A DNA stretch of 47,390 nucleotides from Burkholderiales bacterium (GTDB lineage Bacteria; Pseudomonadota; Gammaproteobacteria; Burkholderiales; Burkholderiaceae_D): assembly GCA_947451925.1 (NCBI GenBank), contig CANGAW010000017.1, forward strand, positions 1-47,390, read 5' to 3'. Shown in pieces: positions 35,919 through 45,296 of this stretch (within the stretch, counting starts at the first letter, position 1; the number at the start of each line of letters is the position of its first letter). Made by a program: the position numbers and the translations under genes. The notes under the pieces were generated by a model. It had not been told where the DNA came from and ran no database searches. It saw only the letters and a list, made by a program, of their open reading frames with translations.

Positions 35919-36676
35919 ATCGCCCTACTTCAACTCCCACCATGACCGGCACCCTGTACCTGATCCCCAATACGCTGGGCCCCTGCGAACTCGATACGGT
36001 CATCCCTGCGGAAGTTCGCATCATCACCGCCGGCCTCGACCACTTCATTGCAGAAAATGCCAAGACGGCGCGGGCCTTTTTAAAACTGGTGGGCACGAGT
36101 CATCCGCTTTGCACCAGCCTGCAAGAGATGAAAATCGAGGAACTCAACGTCAATACCGCAGCAGCACAGGTACCCGCTTTGCTGGCCCCGCTTCTGGCAG
36201 GTAAAAACGTTGGTTTGCTATCCGAGGCCGGCGTGCCTGCGGTGGCCGACCCGGGCGCCGATCTGGTTCGGCTGGCGCATGCCAAAGGCATTAAGGTGCG
36301 GCCTTTGGTTGGCCCTTCATCCATTTTGCTCGCGCTCATGGCCAGTGGCCTCAATGGCCAGAGTTTTGCCTTTAACGGCTACTTGCCTACGGACGCAGAA
36401 GCACGGGCCAAGCGCATTAAATTATTGGAGCAGCGCTCGCGGCAAGACAAGCAAACGCAACTATTTATCGAGACACCCTATCGCAACGCCGCACTGCTGG
36501 AAGCGCTGCTTACCCACTGCTCGGCGACGAGCCTGATTTGCGTCGCAACCGATTTAAGCTTGAGCAGCGAGAGCGTCAGTACGGCCAGCGCCGCACACTG
36601 GAAGCGCGAACTGGCAGCAGGACGCGCACCGGATTTTCACAAAAAGCCGACTGTGTTTTTAATGCTGGCCGAATAG
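35915..36676 (+). CDS. RsmI-like SAM-dependent methyltransferase (tetrapyrrole methylase fold)
   Basis: 253 residues. GTLYLIPNTLGPCELDTVIP, NVGLLSEAGVPAVADPGADL and VRPLVGPSSILLALMASGLN follow the RsmI pattern, but the N-terminus (LIPNTLG rather than VATPIGN) matches the separate paralogue found next to maf in beta- and gammaproteobacteria. A 16S rRNA C1402 role cannot be assumed. Overlaps maf by 4 nt. Confidence 0.88.
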   Translation: MNRPTSTPTMTGTLYLIPNTLGPCELDTVIPAEVRIITAGLDHFIAENAKTARAFLKLVGTSHPLCTSLQEMKIEELNVNTAAAQVPALLAPLLAGKNVGLLSEAGVPAVADPGADLVRLAHAKGIKVRPLVGPSSILLALMASGLNGQSFAFNGYLPTDAEARAKRIKLLEQRSRQDKQTQLFIETPYRNAALLEALLTHCSATSLICVATDLSLSSESVSTASAAHWKRELAAGRAPDFHKKPTVFLMLAE

Positions 36677-36721
36677 TGGAATGACCGTTTGCGAACGGCA
36701 CCATCATTTTCAAAATACAAA

Positions 36722-36822
36722 AAAGACGCTGGGTCCCGATTTTCATCGGGACGACGGTAGTAGTGTGAAGTGCGTCTCAACCCCTACTGTCATCCCGATG
36801 AAAATCGGGATCCAGCGTCTTT
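36722..36822. repeat. Palindromic repeat element (REP/MITE-like), 39-bp arms
   Basis: Left arm 36722-36760 and right arm 36784-36822 are inverted copies matching at 36 of 39 positions, around a 23-nt centre. Each arm contains its own hairpin (TCCCGATTTTCATCGGGA in the left arm). The sequence type (AAGACGCTGG...TCCCGAT...ATCGGGA) resembles dispersed repeats found between convergent genes in many proteobacteria. It sits between the convergent methyltransferase and sppA genes and could end both transcripts. Confidence 0.88.
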
Positions 36823-36836
36823 GTCAGTCAACAAAT

Positions 36837-37820
36837 TCAGCGCGGCTTGAACACCGCATTGCCCATCGCCTTGACCGCACCTTCACCGGCTGCGGCGCCA
36901 AATTTTTTCAGCACCCGATCCGACAAACCTTCCCGCGTGGTGTAGTCAATCAGGTCTTCAGCTTTGAGCACGTCGCGGGCCACGCTATCCACCGTTCCGA
37001 GGCCGTCGGCCAGACCCAGTGAGATGGCGGTGCTGCCGGTCCAGAACAGGCCGGAAAACATATCCGGCGTTTCTTTCAGACGCGCGCCGCGACCCTTGCG
37101 CACCACACTGATGAACTGCTGGTGAATTTCTTTCAGCAAGCCTTGGGTAAACTCTTTTTGCTTGTCACTCTGCGCTGAAAACGGATCGAGAAAACCCTTG
37201 TTCTCACCGGCTGTCAGCAAGCGGCGCTCGACCCCCAGTTTGTCCATCAGGCCGGTAAAACCGAAGCTGCTCATCAGAACACCAATCGAGCCCACGATGC
37301 TGGCCTGGTTGACATAAATGCGATCGGCCGCAGCGGCAATGTAGTAGCAGCCGGACGCACACATGTCTTCCACCACCACATACACCGGTTTTTTCGGGTG
37401 CAGTTTGCGCAAGCGGGTGATTTCATCGTTAACGATGCCGGCCTGAACTGGGCTTCCGCCCGGACTGTTCATGCGCAAAATAATGCCGACCGAGCCGGAA
37501 TCACTGAATGCATCATTGAGCGCCGGCAGGATGGAGCTGACCGAGCCGGTACTGCTGTCGGCATCAATTTCGCCTTCAATTTCAATCAATGCGGTGTGAC
37601 GCGTGCTGACCTGTTTGGGCGAGCCGGTCAGATCGAACGCCGCCCAGACACCAACGAGCATGACGGCCAGCGTCGCGAAGCGAAAAAAGATGCGCCAGCG
37701 ACGGCTCGCGCGCTGCTCGCGCAAGAGTTCCATGGCCAGCGTTTCCAGCACTTGTCGTTCTGGCTGTGCAGCCGCAGGCGTGTCTTGCAAAGTTGATGGA
37801 TCAGGTTCTTGATTGTTCAT
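36837..37820 (-). CDS. sppA: Signal peptide peptidase SppA, S49 family (36K type)
   Basis: 327 residues from ATG 37820 (MNNQEPDPSTLQDTPAAAQP); the longer frame would overlap the Rieske gene. One N-terminal membrane helix (FFRFATLAVMLVGVWAAFDL, about 48-67). Catalytic Ser in VVEDMCASGCYYIAAAADRI and the general-base Lys region near LLTAGENKGFLDPFS. Short bacterial SppA, degrades cleaved signal peptides. 19 nt after the Rieske gene. Confidence 0.92.
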   Translation of the reverse strand: MNNQEPDPSTLQDTPAAAQPERQVLETLAMELLREQRASRRWRIFFRFATLAVMLVGVWAAFDLTGSPKQVSTRHTALIEIEGEIDADSSTGSVSSILPALNDAFSDSGSVGIILRMNSPGGSPVQAGIVNDEITRLRKLHPKKPVYVVVEDMCASGCYYIAAAADRIYVNQASIVGSIGVLMSSFGFTGLMDKLGVERRLLTAGENKGFLDPFSAQSDKQKEFTQGLLKEIHQQFISVVRKGRGARLKETPDMFSGLFWTGSTAISLGLADGLGTVDSVARDVLKAEDLIDYTTREGLSDRVLKKFGAAAGEGAVKAMGNAVFKPR

Positions 37821-37839
37821 AGTATTTTTCGAAGTGGAA

Positions 37840-38211
37840 TCAGGCCCGGGCCGGTCTGAGATCATTGTCCGGCACCCAGAATATTTGTTGATCTTTCTCA
37901 ATTACGGTAACAGGCTGCAGTTTACCGCCACGGCAGGGCCCGCCGGCGCAACGACCACTGGCAGGCTCGTACAAGGCGCCATGGGTGGCGCACATCAGAT
38001 ACGAACCAGTGGAATCAAAAAAATCGCCCTGATTCCAGTCCAGCTCCATCGGCACATGGGCGCAGCGATTCAGATAGGCACGCGCCTTTTGCTCAAAACG
38101 CACCACAAACGCCGTGCAGTCTTCACCATGTGCGGTCAATGGAAAACGCACGCCTTTGCCCTTTTCCAAAACCTGGTCGGATGGGCAAATGAAAATTGCG
38201 GTGTCAGACAT
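37840..38211 (-). CDS. Rieske [2Fe-2S] ferredoxin-like protein
   Basis: 123 residues. Rieske cluster ligands Cys-x-His and Cys-x2-His: NRCAHVPMELDW and YLMCATHGALYEP (about residues 48-82), with a later CAGGPCRGGKLQP. Electron-transfer or assembly role unknown. Conserved in Burkholderiales between the HAD phosphatase and sppA; tight spacing (17 and 19 nt). Confidence 0.92.
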   Translation of the reverse strand: MSDTAIFICPSDQVLEKGKGVRFPLTAHGEDCTAFVVRFEQKARAYLNRCAHVPMELDWNQGDFFDSTGSYLMCATHGALYEPASGRCAGGPCRGGKLQPVTVIEKDQQIFWVPDNDLRPARA

Positions 38212-38228
38212 AAATAAAACGCCTGCCC

Positions 38229-38888
38229 TTATGCGTGCTCATTGAGCCATGCGCTCAGTTCGGCAATGGAGTCGGCGCCAAACAGCGGGCCATGCGCAAT
38301 CAACTCCTCTGCCGGATGCGCACCGTAATGCACGCCAACCCCCGCTGCACCGGCATTTCTGGCCATTTGCAAATCATGGGTGGTGTCACCAATCATCAGC
38401 GTGCGTTTCATGTCCTGGCCGAGTTCTCTGGTCAGTTCTTGCAGCATGGCCGGATGCGGCTTGGAAAAGGTTTCGTCCGCACAGCGGGTGGCGTCAAACA
38501 AGGACATCATGCCAACCGAATCGAGTGCGCGATTCAGGCCAACCCGGCTTTTGCCGGTTGCGACTGCCAGAAAATAGCCTTGCAGTGACAGATCATGCAG
38601 CATCTCGCGTGCGCCTTCAAACAAGACCAGACTCTGGTCTTGCGATAAATAATGATGGCGGTAACGCTCGACCATGCGCGGATAGAAACGCGGTTCAAGA
38701 TCAGGCAACACCGCCTGCATCGCTTCCTGCAATCCCAGGCCGATCACATAAGACGCCGCACGATCGTCCGGCACCGGCAAGCCGAGATCGCGGGCGGCGG
38801 CCTGAATGCTGGTGGCAATGGTTGCCGTGCTATCCATCAGGGTGCCGTCCCAATCGAACACGATGAGATCAAATTGTTTTTTTGGCAT
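38229..38888 (-). CDS. HAD-superfamily hydrolase (Gph/phosphoglycolate phosphatase-like)
   Basis: 219 residues. Motif I VFDWDGTLMDST (nucleophile Asp, about residue 10), motif II in LAVATGKSRVGLN, motif III Lys region FSKPHPAMLQEL, motif IV MIGDTTHDLQMA. Subfamily IA with a helical cap. The substrate is not predictable from sequence alone; the rluC neighbourhood is typical in Burkholderiales. Confidence 0.9.
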   Translation of the reverse strand: MPKKQFDLIVFDWDGTLMDSTATIATSIQAAARDLGLPVPDDRAASYVIGLGLQEAMQAVLPDLEPRFYPRMVERYRHHYLSQDQSLVLFEGAREMLHDLSLQGYFLAVATGKSRVGLNRALDSVGMMSLFDATRCADETFSKPHPAMLQELTRELGQDMKRTLMIGDTTHDLQMARNAGAAGVGVHYGAHPAEELIAHGPLFGADSIAELSAWLNEHA

Positions 38889-38960
38889 AGTGTTGGCAGC
38901 GCTTGCTGCCGATTCCTTGTTCAGACTGCTTGCAAAATAATGGTGCGCATTGCGCTTCGT

Positions 38961-39974
38961 TCATGCCGAAAGGCTGGCCAGAAAACGTTCGCATTCGGCC
39001 GGCAGCGGTGCATTCAAAGTCACCGGGCTGCCTGTTTCGGGATGGGTAAAACGAATCTGGTGCGCATGCAAAAACATGCGCTTGAATGCGATGCGTTTGC
39101 CATCGGCCTTCTGTAACTGGCGGTTCAGCGCAAAGTCGCCATATTTGTCGTCGCCGACAATCGGAAAACCACTGGACGACAAATGCACGCGAATCTGATG
39201 CGTGCGTCCGGTTTTCAGTTCAGCCTCGAGTAATACAAACGAGCCGTATTTTCGCAGCAAATTGAAAACCGTATGCGAAGCCAGACCGCCTTCGGTCTGC
39301 ACCCTAACCCGACGCTCGCCGTCAGCGGCCGTATATTTAAATAATGGCAACTTCACATGCTGACGCGTATTTTGCCAATCCCCCTGGATCAGGGTCAGAT
39401 AGCGCTTGTCGGTCAGGCCTTCGCGCATTTGTTCATGCAGGTTGGTCAGTGCCGTGCGTTTTTTAGCCAGCAGCAAAATGCCTGAGGTATCACGGTCAAG
39501 GCGATGCACCAGCTCCAGAAATTTTGCATCAGGTCGCGACGCACGCAGCTGCTCGATCACGCCGTAGCTGACGCCCGAGCCGCCATGCACTGCCACGCCG
39601 GCCGGCTTGTCAATGACCAGCAAATGCGCGTCTTCCAGCAAAATTTTGAATTCGGCACCCGGCACATGGGTCTGACTGCGTTCGGCTATTCGCATAGGTG
39701 GCACGCGCACAGTATCGCCTTCAAGGAGGCGGTAAGTTTGCGAGATGCGGCCCTTGTTGACCCGCACCTGGCCTGAGCGCAGCACTTGATAAACATGGCT
39801 TTTTGGCACGCCTTTGCAAAGACGCAGTAAAAAATTATCAATGCGCTGACCGGCTTCTTCGGCACCGATCGCAATCATTTGCACCTGTGCTTGTACTTGT
39901 GTTGACGTTTGCCCTGCTGCTACGGCGTCCGCCGGTGATAAGCCGACGTCAGAAAATCTCGTTAAGTCCTTCAT
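38961..39974 (-). CDS. rluC: 23S rRNA pseudouridine synthase RluC
   Basis: 337 residues from ATG 39974 (MKDLTRFSDVGLSPADAVAA). S4 RNA-binding domain near 45-100 (QRIDNFLLRLCKGVPKSHVY, SGQVRVNKGRI), then the RluA-type catalytic domain with catalytic Asp in LVHRLDRDTSGILLLAKKRT (about residue 165). RluC modifies U955, U2504 and U2580 in E. coli. Divergent from rne, as in E. coli and many others. Confidence 0.95.
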   Translation of the reverse strand: MKDLTRFSDVGLSPADAVAAGQTSTQVQAQVQMIAIGAEEAGQRIDNFLLRLCKGVPKSHVYQVLRSGQVRVNKGRISQTYRLLEGDTVRVPPMRIAERSQTHVPGAEFKILLEDAHLLVIDKPAGVAVHGGSGVSYGVIEQLRASRPDAKFLELVHRLDRDTSGILLLAKKRTALTNLHEQMREGLTDKRYLTLIQGDWQNTRQHVKLPLFKYTAADGERRVRVQTEGGLASHTVFNLLRKYGSFVLLEAELKTGRTHQIRVHLSSSGFPIVGDDKYGDFALNRQLQKADGKRIAFKRMFLHAHQIRFTHPETGSPVTLNAPLPAECERFLASLSA

Positions 39975-40563
39975 TTTGAATATATAATCCCGCAACGGTG
40001 GTGTGAAATCCACTGTTTGTGTAAGTATAAAAAATACATTCTACACAGGGGCGTCTCCATCGGCCTCGCCCAATTTTGCAAATTCGATGGAAAAGCCGTG
40101 TATGCATCATTTCTGCGCCGTCAGGGTTGCACCGCCGTTGTAATCGGACAGTGCGCAGTCATGTTGGAACCGAATGCTTGGATCGTAAGGATAAGTCCGG
40201 CAAGCCCACCCAAAAAAACAGGCAGGCTCGCTGGTTGATGTAACTGAACATTGTTTGCCAATTTTGCTGACCTGATATTTTTATGGTTATTCCGAACCAC
40301 CCACTACCGACGCAAGCATTACCGCTGCAAAGCGCGCTCTCGCGCCGGCCATGGTGTGGCTCTGGCGCGCAAGCGGCAGCCTGAACAGTTTCATCCGCGC
40401 CCGGTGTGACGCTGCGCTATAGCGCAGTGTTCGCAACTCAAGGCAATTCCTCCCCCCTCGCAATCAGTCGCCGCGCATACATCCCTTAGCTTTGCTGTGC
40501 CCAACGCGTATTCGCCGTGTGCAGCAAACAATGAGGCCCCAAGGGGCCGCGGAGTGATTACAA
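39975..40563 (+). promoter_or_regulatory. rluC-rne intergenic region, long rne leader
   Basis: About 590 nt with no credible gene, holding divergent promoters for rluC (near 39980-40040) and rne. Palindrome CTGCGCTATAGCGCAG at 40412-40427 and hairpin GGCCCC-aa-GGGGCC at 40535-40548, the latter ending shortly before the rne ribosome site (ggag at 40551). In E. coli the long rne 5' UTR mediates RNase E autoregulation; a similar role here is inference. Confidence 0.55.
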
Positions 40564-43395
40564 ATGAAACGCATGCTGTTCAACGCCACGCAACAAGAAG
40601 AATTGCGCGTGGCAATCGTCGACGGACAAAAACTGATCGACATCGATATCGAGACCACTGGTCGCGAACAACGCAAATCCAATATTTACAAAGGCGTCAT
40701 CACGCGCATCGAGCCTTCGCTCGAAGCCTGTTTCGTCAATTATGGTGAAGAGCGTCATGGCTTTTTGCCCTTCAAGGAAGTCGCCCGCAGCTATTTCCGC
40801 GAAGGCGTCGATGTGCGCAACGTCTCGATCCGTGAAGCCCTGCGCGAAGGCCAGGAAATCATGGTCCAGGTGGAAAAAGAAGAGCGCGGCAATAAAGGCG
40901 CTGCGCTGACTTCTTTCGTTTCACTGGCCGGCCGCTATCTGGTGCTGATGCCGAACAACCCACGTGGCGGCGGTGTTTCGCGCCGGGTTGAAGGCGAAGA
41001 TCGTCAGGAATTGCGCGACACCATGGACAGGCTCGACCTGCCAACCGGCATGTCCGTGATTGCCCGTACCGCCGGCATCGGCCGCAATGTCGACGAACTG
41101 CAATGGGATTTGAATTACCTGATGCAGTTGTGGACCGCCATTGAGGGCGCCAGCCAGTCAGCCACCGGCGCTTTCCTGATTTATCAGGAATCGTCTTTGG
41201 TGATTCGCGCGATCCGCGATTACTTCCAGCCCGATATCGGCGAGATCCTGATCGACACCGACGACATTTTCGAGCAAGCGCAGCAGTTCATGAGCCACGT
41301 CATGCCCGACATGGTTCATCGCGTCAAACGCTATAGCGATGATGTGCCGCTGTTCTCGCGTTTCCAGATCGAACACCAGATCGAAACCGCTTATTCCCGT
41401 ACCGTGCCACTGCCATCCGGCGGCGCCATCGTGATCGATCACACCGAGGCATTGGTTTCGGTTGACGTCAACTCGGCACGTGCAACCCGCGGCAGCGATA
41501 TCGAAACCACCGCCTTCAACACCAATCTGGAAGCCGCCGACGAAGTCGCCCGCCAGTTGCGCCTGCGCGACCTGGGTGGCCTGATCGTGATTGACTTCAT
41601 CGATATGGAGAATGCAAAAAATCAGCGCGAGATCGAAACCCGCCTGAAAGATTCGCTGCACTACGACCGTGCCCGCGTACAAATGGGCAAAATTTCCCGC
41701 TTCGGCCTGATGGAACTGTCACGCCAGCGTTTGCGCCCTTCCCTGTCCGAAGGCAGCCATGTGACCTGCCCGCGTTGCAACGGCACCGGTCATATCCGTG
41801 ATACCGAATCTTCCGGCCTGCAAGTACTGCGCATCATCCAGGAAGAGGCGATGAAGGAAAACTCCGCCGCCATCCATGTGCAGGCACCGGTCGATGTGGC
41901 CGCCTTCCTGCTCAATGAAAAGCGTGGCGAGATTCTGAAAATCGAAACCCGTCATCGTGTGGCCGTGATCCTGATTCCGAACAAGCATCTGGAAACACCA
42001 CACTACAAACTCGAGCGTCTGAAGCACGACGATCCGCGCCTTGAAATCATGCAAGCGAGCTACTCGCTGGCTGAAGAAGCGGAAACCGACATTGGTTACA
42101 ACAAGCGTCAGAAAGAAGACGCCAAGCCACGCCAGGAAGCGGTGGTCAAAACCATTACCCCGGATCAGCCTGCGCCTGTGGTTGACCGCACGCCGGTCAA
42201 GGCAGCGGTTGTGGAAAGCAGCGGCGAGAGCTTCCTGTCGAAAGTGTTCGGCTTTTTCCGTACCAAGCCGACAGCACCGGCAGCAACAGCCGTTGCCGCC
42301 AAACCGGCAGATCGTGAACGCAACAACGACCGTGGCAACCGTTCGCCACGCGGACGTGGCCGCAACAACCGTGGTGGTCGCGACAAGTCGGAAGACAAAG
42401 CTGTAGCACCGGTAGCAGAAGCGCGCGAAGTCAAAGAAGCGGCAGCACGCCAGCCCAAACCGCAACGCGAGCCAAGAGAAGCGCGTGAGCCACGTGAACC
42501 ACGCGAGGCCCGTGAGCCGCGCGAGGCAAAAGAAGGCAACGAGGGTCGGCGCGAGCGTACCCCGAGACCGCCACGCGAAGAACGCAAAGAAGCGATTGTC
42601 GCCAGTGAGGAAACCCGGATCAATCCTGTCGTTGCTCAAGCTGCCGACAATGCTGAGGCGGCGCAGGACGAACTGCTGCTCAATCAAAACGAAGAGCAAG
42701 TCACCGAAGGTGATGATCAGCCACGTCGTCGTCGTCGTCGTGGTGGCCGCAACCGTAACCGTCGTGACCGCGATCAGACCGAGACCAGCGCAGAAGACAA
42801 TGGCAGCCAGGAGGGCGATGAATCTGTCGCTACTGAGGCTGGCGTGACTGAGACCAGCAACGCGCCAGTGGTGATGGCACCTGTTGTGACTTCACCAGTA
42901 GCAGTGGAAGCTGCGCCAGCCAGAACAGCGGCAGACGACATCGTGACCTCCCAGCCCGGCTCGGCGCTTGGCCATGTGCCTGCACCAGTCGTCGCACGGG
43001 AAACAGCACCTGTCGTAGCAGCTGAACCTGTTGTTGAAGTTGTTGTTGCACCTGTAGTTGCTCAGACTGTTGCGCCTGTTGTTGAAGCCGCTGCTGAACC
43101 TGTCGTTGCAGCGCTTGTTGAGGCAGTGATTGCAACGCCGGCACCTGTGGCAGCAGTCACTCCAGTGGCTGCACCAGCGCCAGCACCTACACCAGCACCA
43201 GTAGTTGCACCGAAGGCCAATCTGGATGAAGTGTTGAAAGCCGCGGGCCTGACCATGGCTGTTACCAATCCAGCCAAACTGCAGGCAGTGCAAGAAGCAG
43301 TTGTTACCGCACCAGCGGCACGGCCAGTGCGTCAGCGCAAGCCGGTTGCAGTTGAGCCGGAAGCACCTTTGGTGCAGATCGAAACGCAGCGTTGA
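40564..43395 (+). CDS. rne: Ribonuclease E
   Basis: 943 residues. Catalytic half: MKRMLFNATQQEELRVAIVD, S1 domain (about 35-120, GVITRIEPSLEACFVNYGEE, HGFLPFKEV), 5'-sensor/DNase I-like domain with SVDVNSARATRG and IVIDFIDME carrying the metal-binding Asp residues (about 301 and 344), and the Zn-link TCPRCNGTGHIR (Cys near 402 and 405). The C-terminal half is disordered: RG-rich (RGNRSPRGRGRNNRGGRDK), a repetitive REPREPREAREPREAKEG tract, a poly-Arg patch (RRRRRGGRNRNRRDR) and a long Ala/Pro/Val tail. This is the usual RNA-binding and degradosome scaffold architecture. Confidence 0.97.
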   Translation: MKRMLFNATQQEELRVAIVDGQKLIDIDIETTGREQRKSNIYKGVITRIEPSLEACFVNYGEERHGFLPFKEVARSYFREGVDVRNVSIREALREGQEIMVQVEKEERGNKGAALTSFVSLAGRYLVLMPNNPRGGGVSRRVEGEDRQELRDTMDRLDLPTGMSVIARTAGIGRNVDELQWDLNYLMQLWTAIEGASQSATGAFLIYQESSLVIRAIRDYFQPDIGEILIDTDDIFEQAQQFMSHVMPDMVHRVKRYSDDVPLFSRFQIEHQIETAYSRTVPLPSGGAIVIDHTEALVSVDVNSARATRGSDIETTAFNTNLEAADEVARQLRLRDLGGLIVIDFIDMENAKNQREIETRLKDSLHYDRARVQMGKISRFGLMELSRQRLRPSLSEGSHVTCPRCNGTGHIRDTESSGLQVLRIIQEEAMKENSAAIHVQAPVDVAAFLLNEKRGEILKIETRHRVAVILIPNKHLETPHYKLERLKHDDPRLEIMQASYSLAEEAETDIGYNKRQKEDAKPRQEAVVKTITPDQPAPVVDRTPVKAAVVESSGESFLSKVFGFFRTKPTAPAATAVAAKPADRERNNDRGNRSPRGRGRNNRGGRDKSEDKAVAPVAEAREVKEAAARQPKPQREPREAREPREPREAREPREAKEGNEGRRERTPRPPREERKEAIVASEETRINPVVAQAADNAEAAQDELLLNQNEEQVTEGDDQPRRRRRRGGRNRNRRDRDQTETSAEDNGSQEGDESVATEAGVTETSNAPVVMAPVVTSPVAVEAAPARTAADDIVTSQPGSALGHVPAPVVARETAPVVAAEPVVEVVVAPVVAQTVAPVVEAAAEPVVAALVEAVIATPAPVAAVTPVAAPAPAPTPAPVVAPKANLDEVLKAAGLTMAVTNPAKLQAVQEAVVTAPAARPVRQRKPVAVEPEAPLVQIETQR

Positions 43396-43437
43396 AGTGA
43401 CAGAAGCTGCGGCAAGTTCGCAGCAGCGTAAAGAAAA

Positions 43438-43464
43438 GGCCCGTTCTCAGAGCGGGCTTTTTTT
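43438..43464 (+). terminator. Intrinsic terminator of rne
   Basis: GCCCG, loop, CGGGC followed by seven T, 43 nt after the rne stop. Confidence 0.88.
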
Positions 43465-43516
43465 CGTTCGCCTTACGCTGTTAAAAAAACAAACGTCATT
43501 GAATTGGCGAAAAACG

Positions 43517-44767
43517 CTACTTTGGTTTGCGGGCCGGCATGCCTTTGCGTTTATATTCTGCCCGCTGAGAAGCCAGCGCGTCACCATCTATGTACTGCGC
43601 CAGCTCTTCAATATCGCGTGGCTGCACGCCGCAATTGATGAAGTGCTGCTTCCAGCCATCCACCACATTGCAAATGTCCCGGATCATGTCAATTGCCTGA
43701 TCGCGCTTCAATCCAAAGGCGGCGACTTCACTCAGAGCATTCTCCAGGCTGGACTCTGTATCGCGGCTTCCAACACGCATTTGCTGATAACCCAGCCCCT
43801 GAACGGAAGGCAAAACGTCATAGGCTGGTGCAAGCTCGTAATACCCCTCTTGCGAGCGTATGAATGCATGATTTTTTTCATGGTCGTCGGTGTTGTCGAG
43901 CAAAATATTGAACACCATGCGACGAAAGATTTCCTTTTGCTGATCACGAATCCAATCGGGATGTGCGATGCGACGTATCAACTGCGCAAGCTCCGGATAC
44001 CCGAAGGGCAAGCCTGAGGCGCGCAATACCGTATGGGCAGAAAGCACATGCCTGCGAATGCGACCAACACGGTCAAATCGTTTGATCGCAACAGCATGTC
44101 CGCCCGACACGGGCAGAGCCCTGCTATTCGCCGCATTGATGCCGGATAGCGACGCCAGCTTCATGCAGGCATCCTCAATGATCTGGGTGTCCATGTTTTC
44201 GCCTTCGGAAAACTTCACCACCCATTGCTCGCCATCGATGGTGATGAGTGACTTGGGTCTTGCCCCGCCAAATGAGGGGCCGGGGCGAATCAGCCGCAGG
44301 TATTCCTCGCTTAGCACTTCTCCGGCAAGAACAGCATGAATCGCCCGCTCCATGTCAGCCAGATTGTCGAACGAAGCAATCGCGCCACTACCGTTGGGAC
44401 GGTAGGTAGCCAAATCCAGTGAGACCCCCAAGGCACCGAAACGATTATCTCCGGCGAAGTACAGGTATTCCAGAACGGATAAACGTGCCGGCTTGTAGAT
44501 TTGCCGGATCACGCGTTCGCCCCAGCGGTCTGGTCTGGCATCGTCAACTGCACCGGCGGCTGCATTACGCTCGTTCGGCAGGAAAAGCCCGCGGGCAAGC
44601 GGCAGATCCTCACTTAAGGGGAACCCATGCACCAGCCATGCCGCAGCATATTCAAGACCGACTTTGCGATTGCTCTCAGCAAGGACAAGCCGCCCGACAA
44701 GTACGGGGCTGGCCTCGCCCAGCCACCACAGCGACATTTCACTTTGCGGTTGGTAGAGTTCAGCCAA
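43517..44767 (-). CDS. hipA: HipA-like Ser/Thr kinase toxin
   Basis: About 416 residues from a TTG at 44767 with ggagcaagag just upstream; ATG 44737 (MSLWWLGEASPVLVGRLVLA) is the alternative. HipA-N domain, then the kinase: Gly-rich loop PGPSFGGARPKSLITIDGEQ, ATP-Lys in WVVKFSEG, catalytic loop FNILLDNTDDHEKNHAFI (about residue 310) and metal-binding YELAPAYDVLPSVQ. HipA kinases phosphorylate aminoacyl-tRNA synthetases and cause growth arrest; the antitoxin is the HTH protein upstream. The start overlaps the HTH gene by 8 nt. Confidence 0.88.
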   Translation of the reverse strand: MAELYQPQSEMSLWWLGEASPVLVGRLVLAESNRKVGLEYAAAWLVHGFPLSEDLPLARGLFLPNERNAAAGAVDDARPDRWGERVIRQIYKPARLSVLEYLYFAGDNRFGALGVSLDLATYRPNGSGAIASFDNLADMERAIHAVLAGEVLSEEYLRLIRPGPSFGGARPKSLITIDGEQWVVKFSEGENMDTQIIEDACMKLASLSGINAANSRALPVSGGHAVAIKRFDRVGRIRRHVLSAHTVLRASGLPFGYPELAQLIRRIAHPDWIRDQQKEIFRRMVFNILLDNTDDHEKNHAFIRSQEGYYELAPAYDVLPSVQGLGYQQMRVGSRDTESSLENALSEVAAFGLKRDQAIDMIRDICNVVDGWKQHFINCGVQPRDIEELAQYIDGDALASQRAEYKRKGMPARKPK

Positions 44768-45086
44768 GGCTCTTGCTCCTTCTGCGCTTGATGACGACGA
44801 TCTCCTGCTCCAGTGCCTGACTATCAGCAGCCGGAGCGGCAAGGTCTTTGAGGGCAAAATCGCGGCCGATCAGCCACAAGGCAGTAGCGTAGACACCAAT
44901 GCCAACACGCGGATCTCCCTTTTCCATGCGGACCAGGGTGGGCACGGAAACATCCATCCGCCTGGCCCAGGCGCGCAGGGACTCTTTACGTCGGCTGCGG
45001 GCAAGACTCAAGTGCTCACCGAATATTTTCAATGAGACGAGAACTGAGTTGGGCAAGCTTTCAATAGCGTCAGATGCTTTAGGCAT
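44760..45086 (-). CDS. hipB: XRE-family HTH antitoxin of the HipBA pair
   Basis: 108 residues from ATG 45086 (MPKASDAIESLPNSVLVSLK). HTH region LSLARSRRKESLRAWARRMD and VSVPTLVRMEKGDPRVGIGV (about residues 30-70), the usual HipB-type XRE fold. Expected to repress its own operon and neutralise HipA. First gene of the pair, overlapping hipA. Confidence 0.85.
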   Translation of the reverse strand: MPKASDAIESLPNSVLVSLKIFGEHLSLARSRRKESLRAWARRMDVSVPTLVRMEKGDPRVGIGVYATALWLIGRDFALKDLAAPAADSQALEQEIVVIKRRRSKSLG

Positions 45087-45296
45087 AGTCGCAAGAGTAC
45101 ACAAAACAGTATTTTTATGCAATTTTGTGTTTACAAAAGGTGATTATCAAGCTGCAAAGCCATAGCTATCTGAGGGCTCAGCACAGTCTGCCAGGTCAAT
45201 CTTCAACTCGAACTTGCTTACACAGCCAGCTTTTCACCGCACTCAAATGACTTATAAACGTCGGTAAGATAGTGAGACTTAACGCAGAAGTGAAAT

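Noticed and set aside
41719..42699. 326-codon minus ORF opposite rne
   Set aside because: Antisense of the rne coding sequence including the Zn-link and Arg-rich region; Phe/Cys/Arg-rich artefact.
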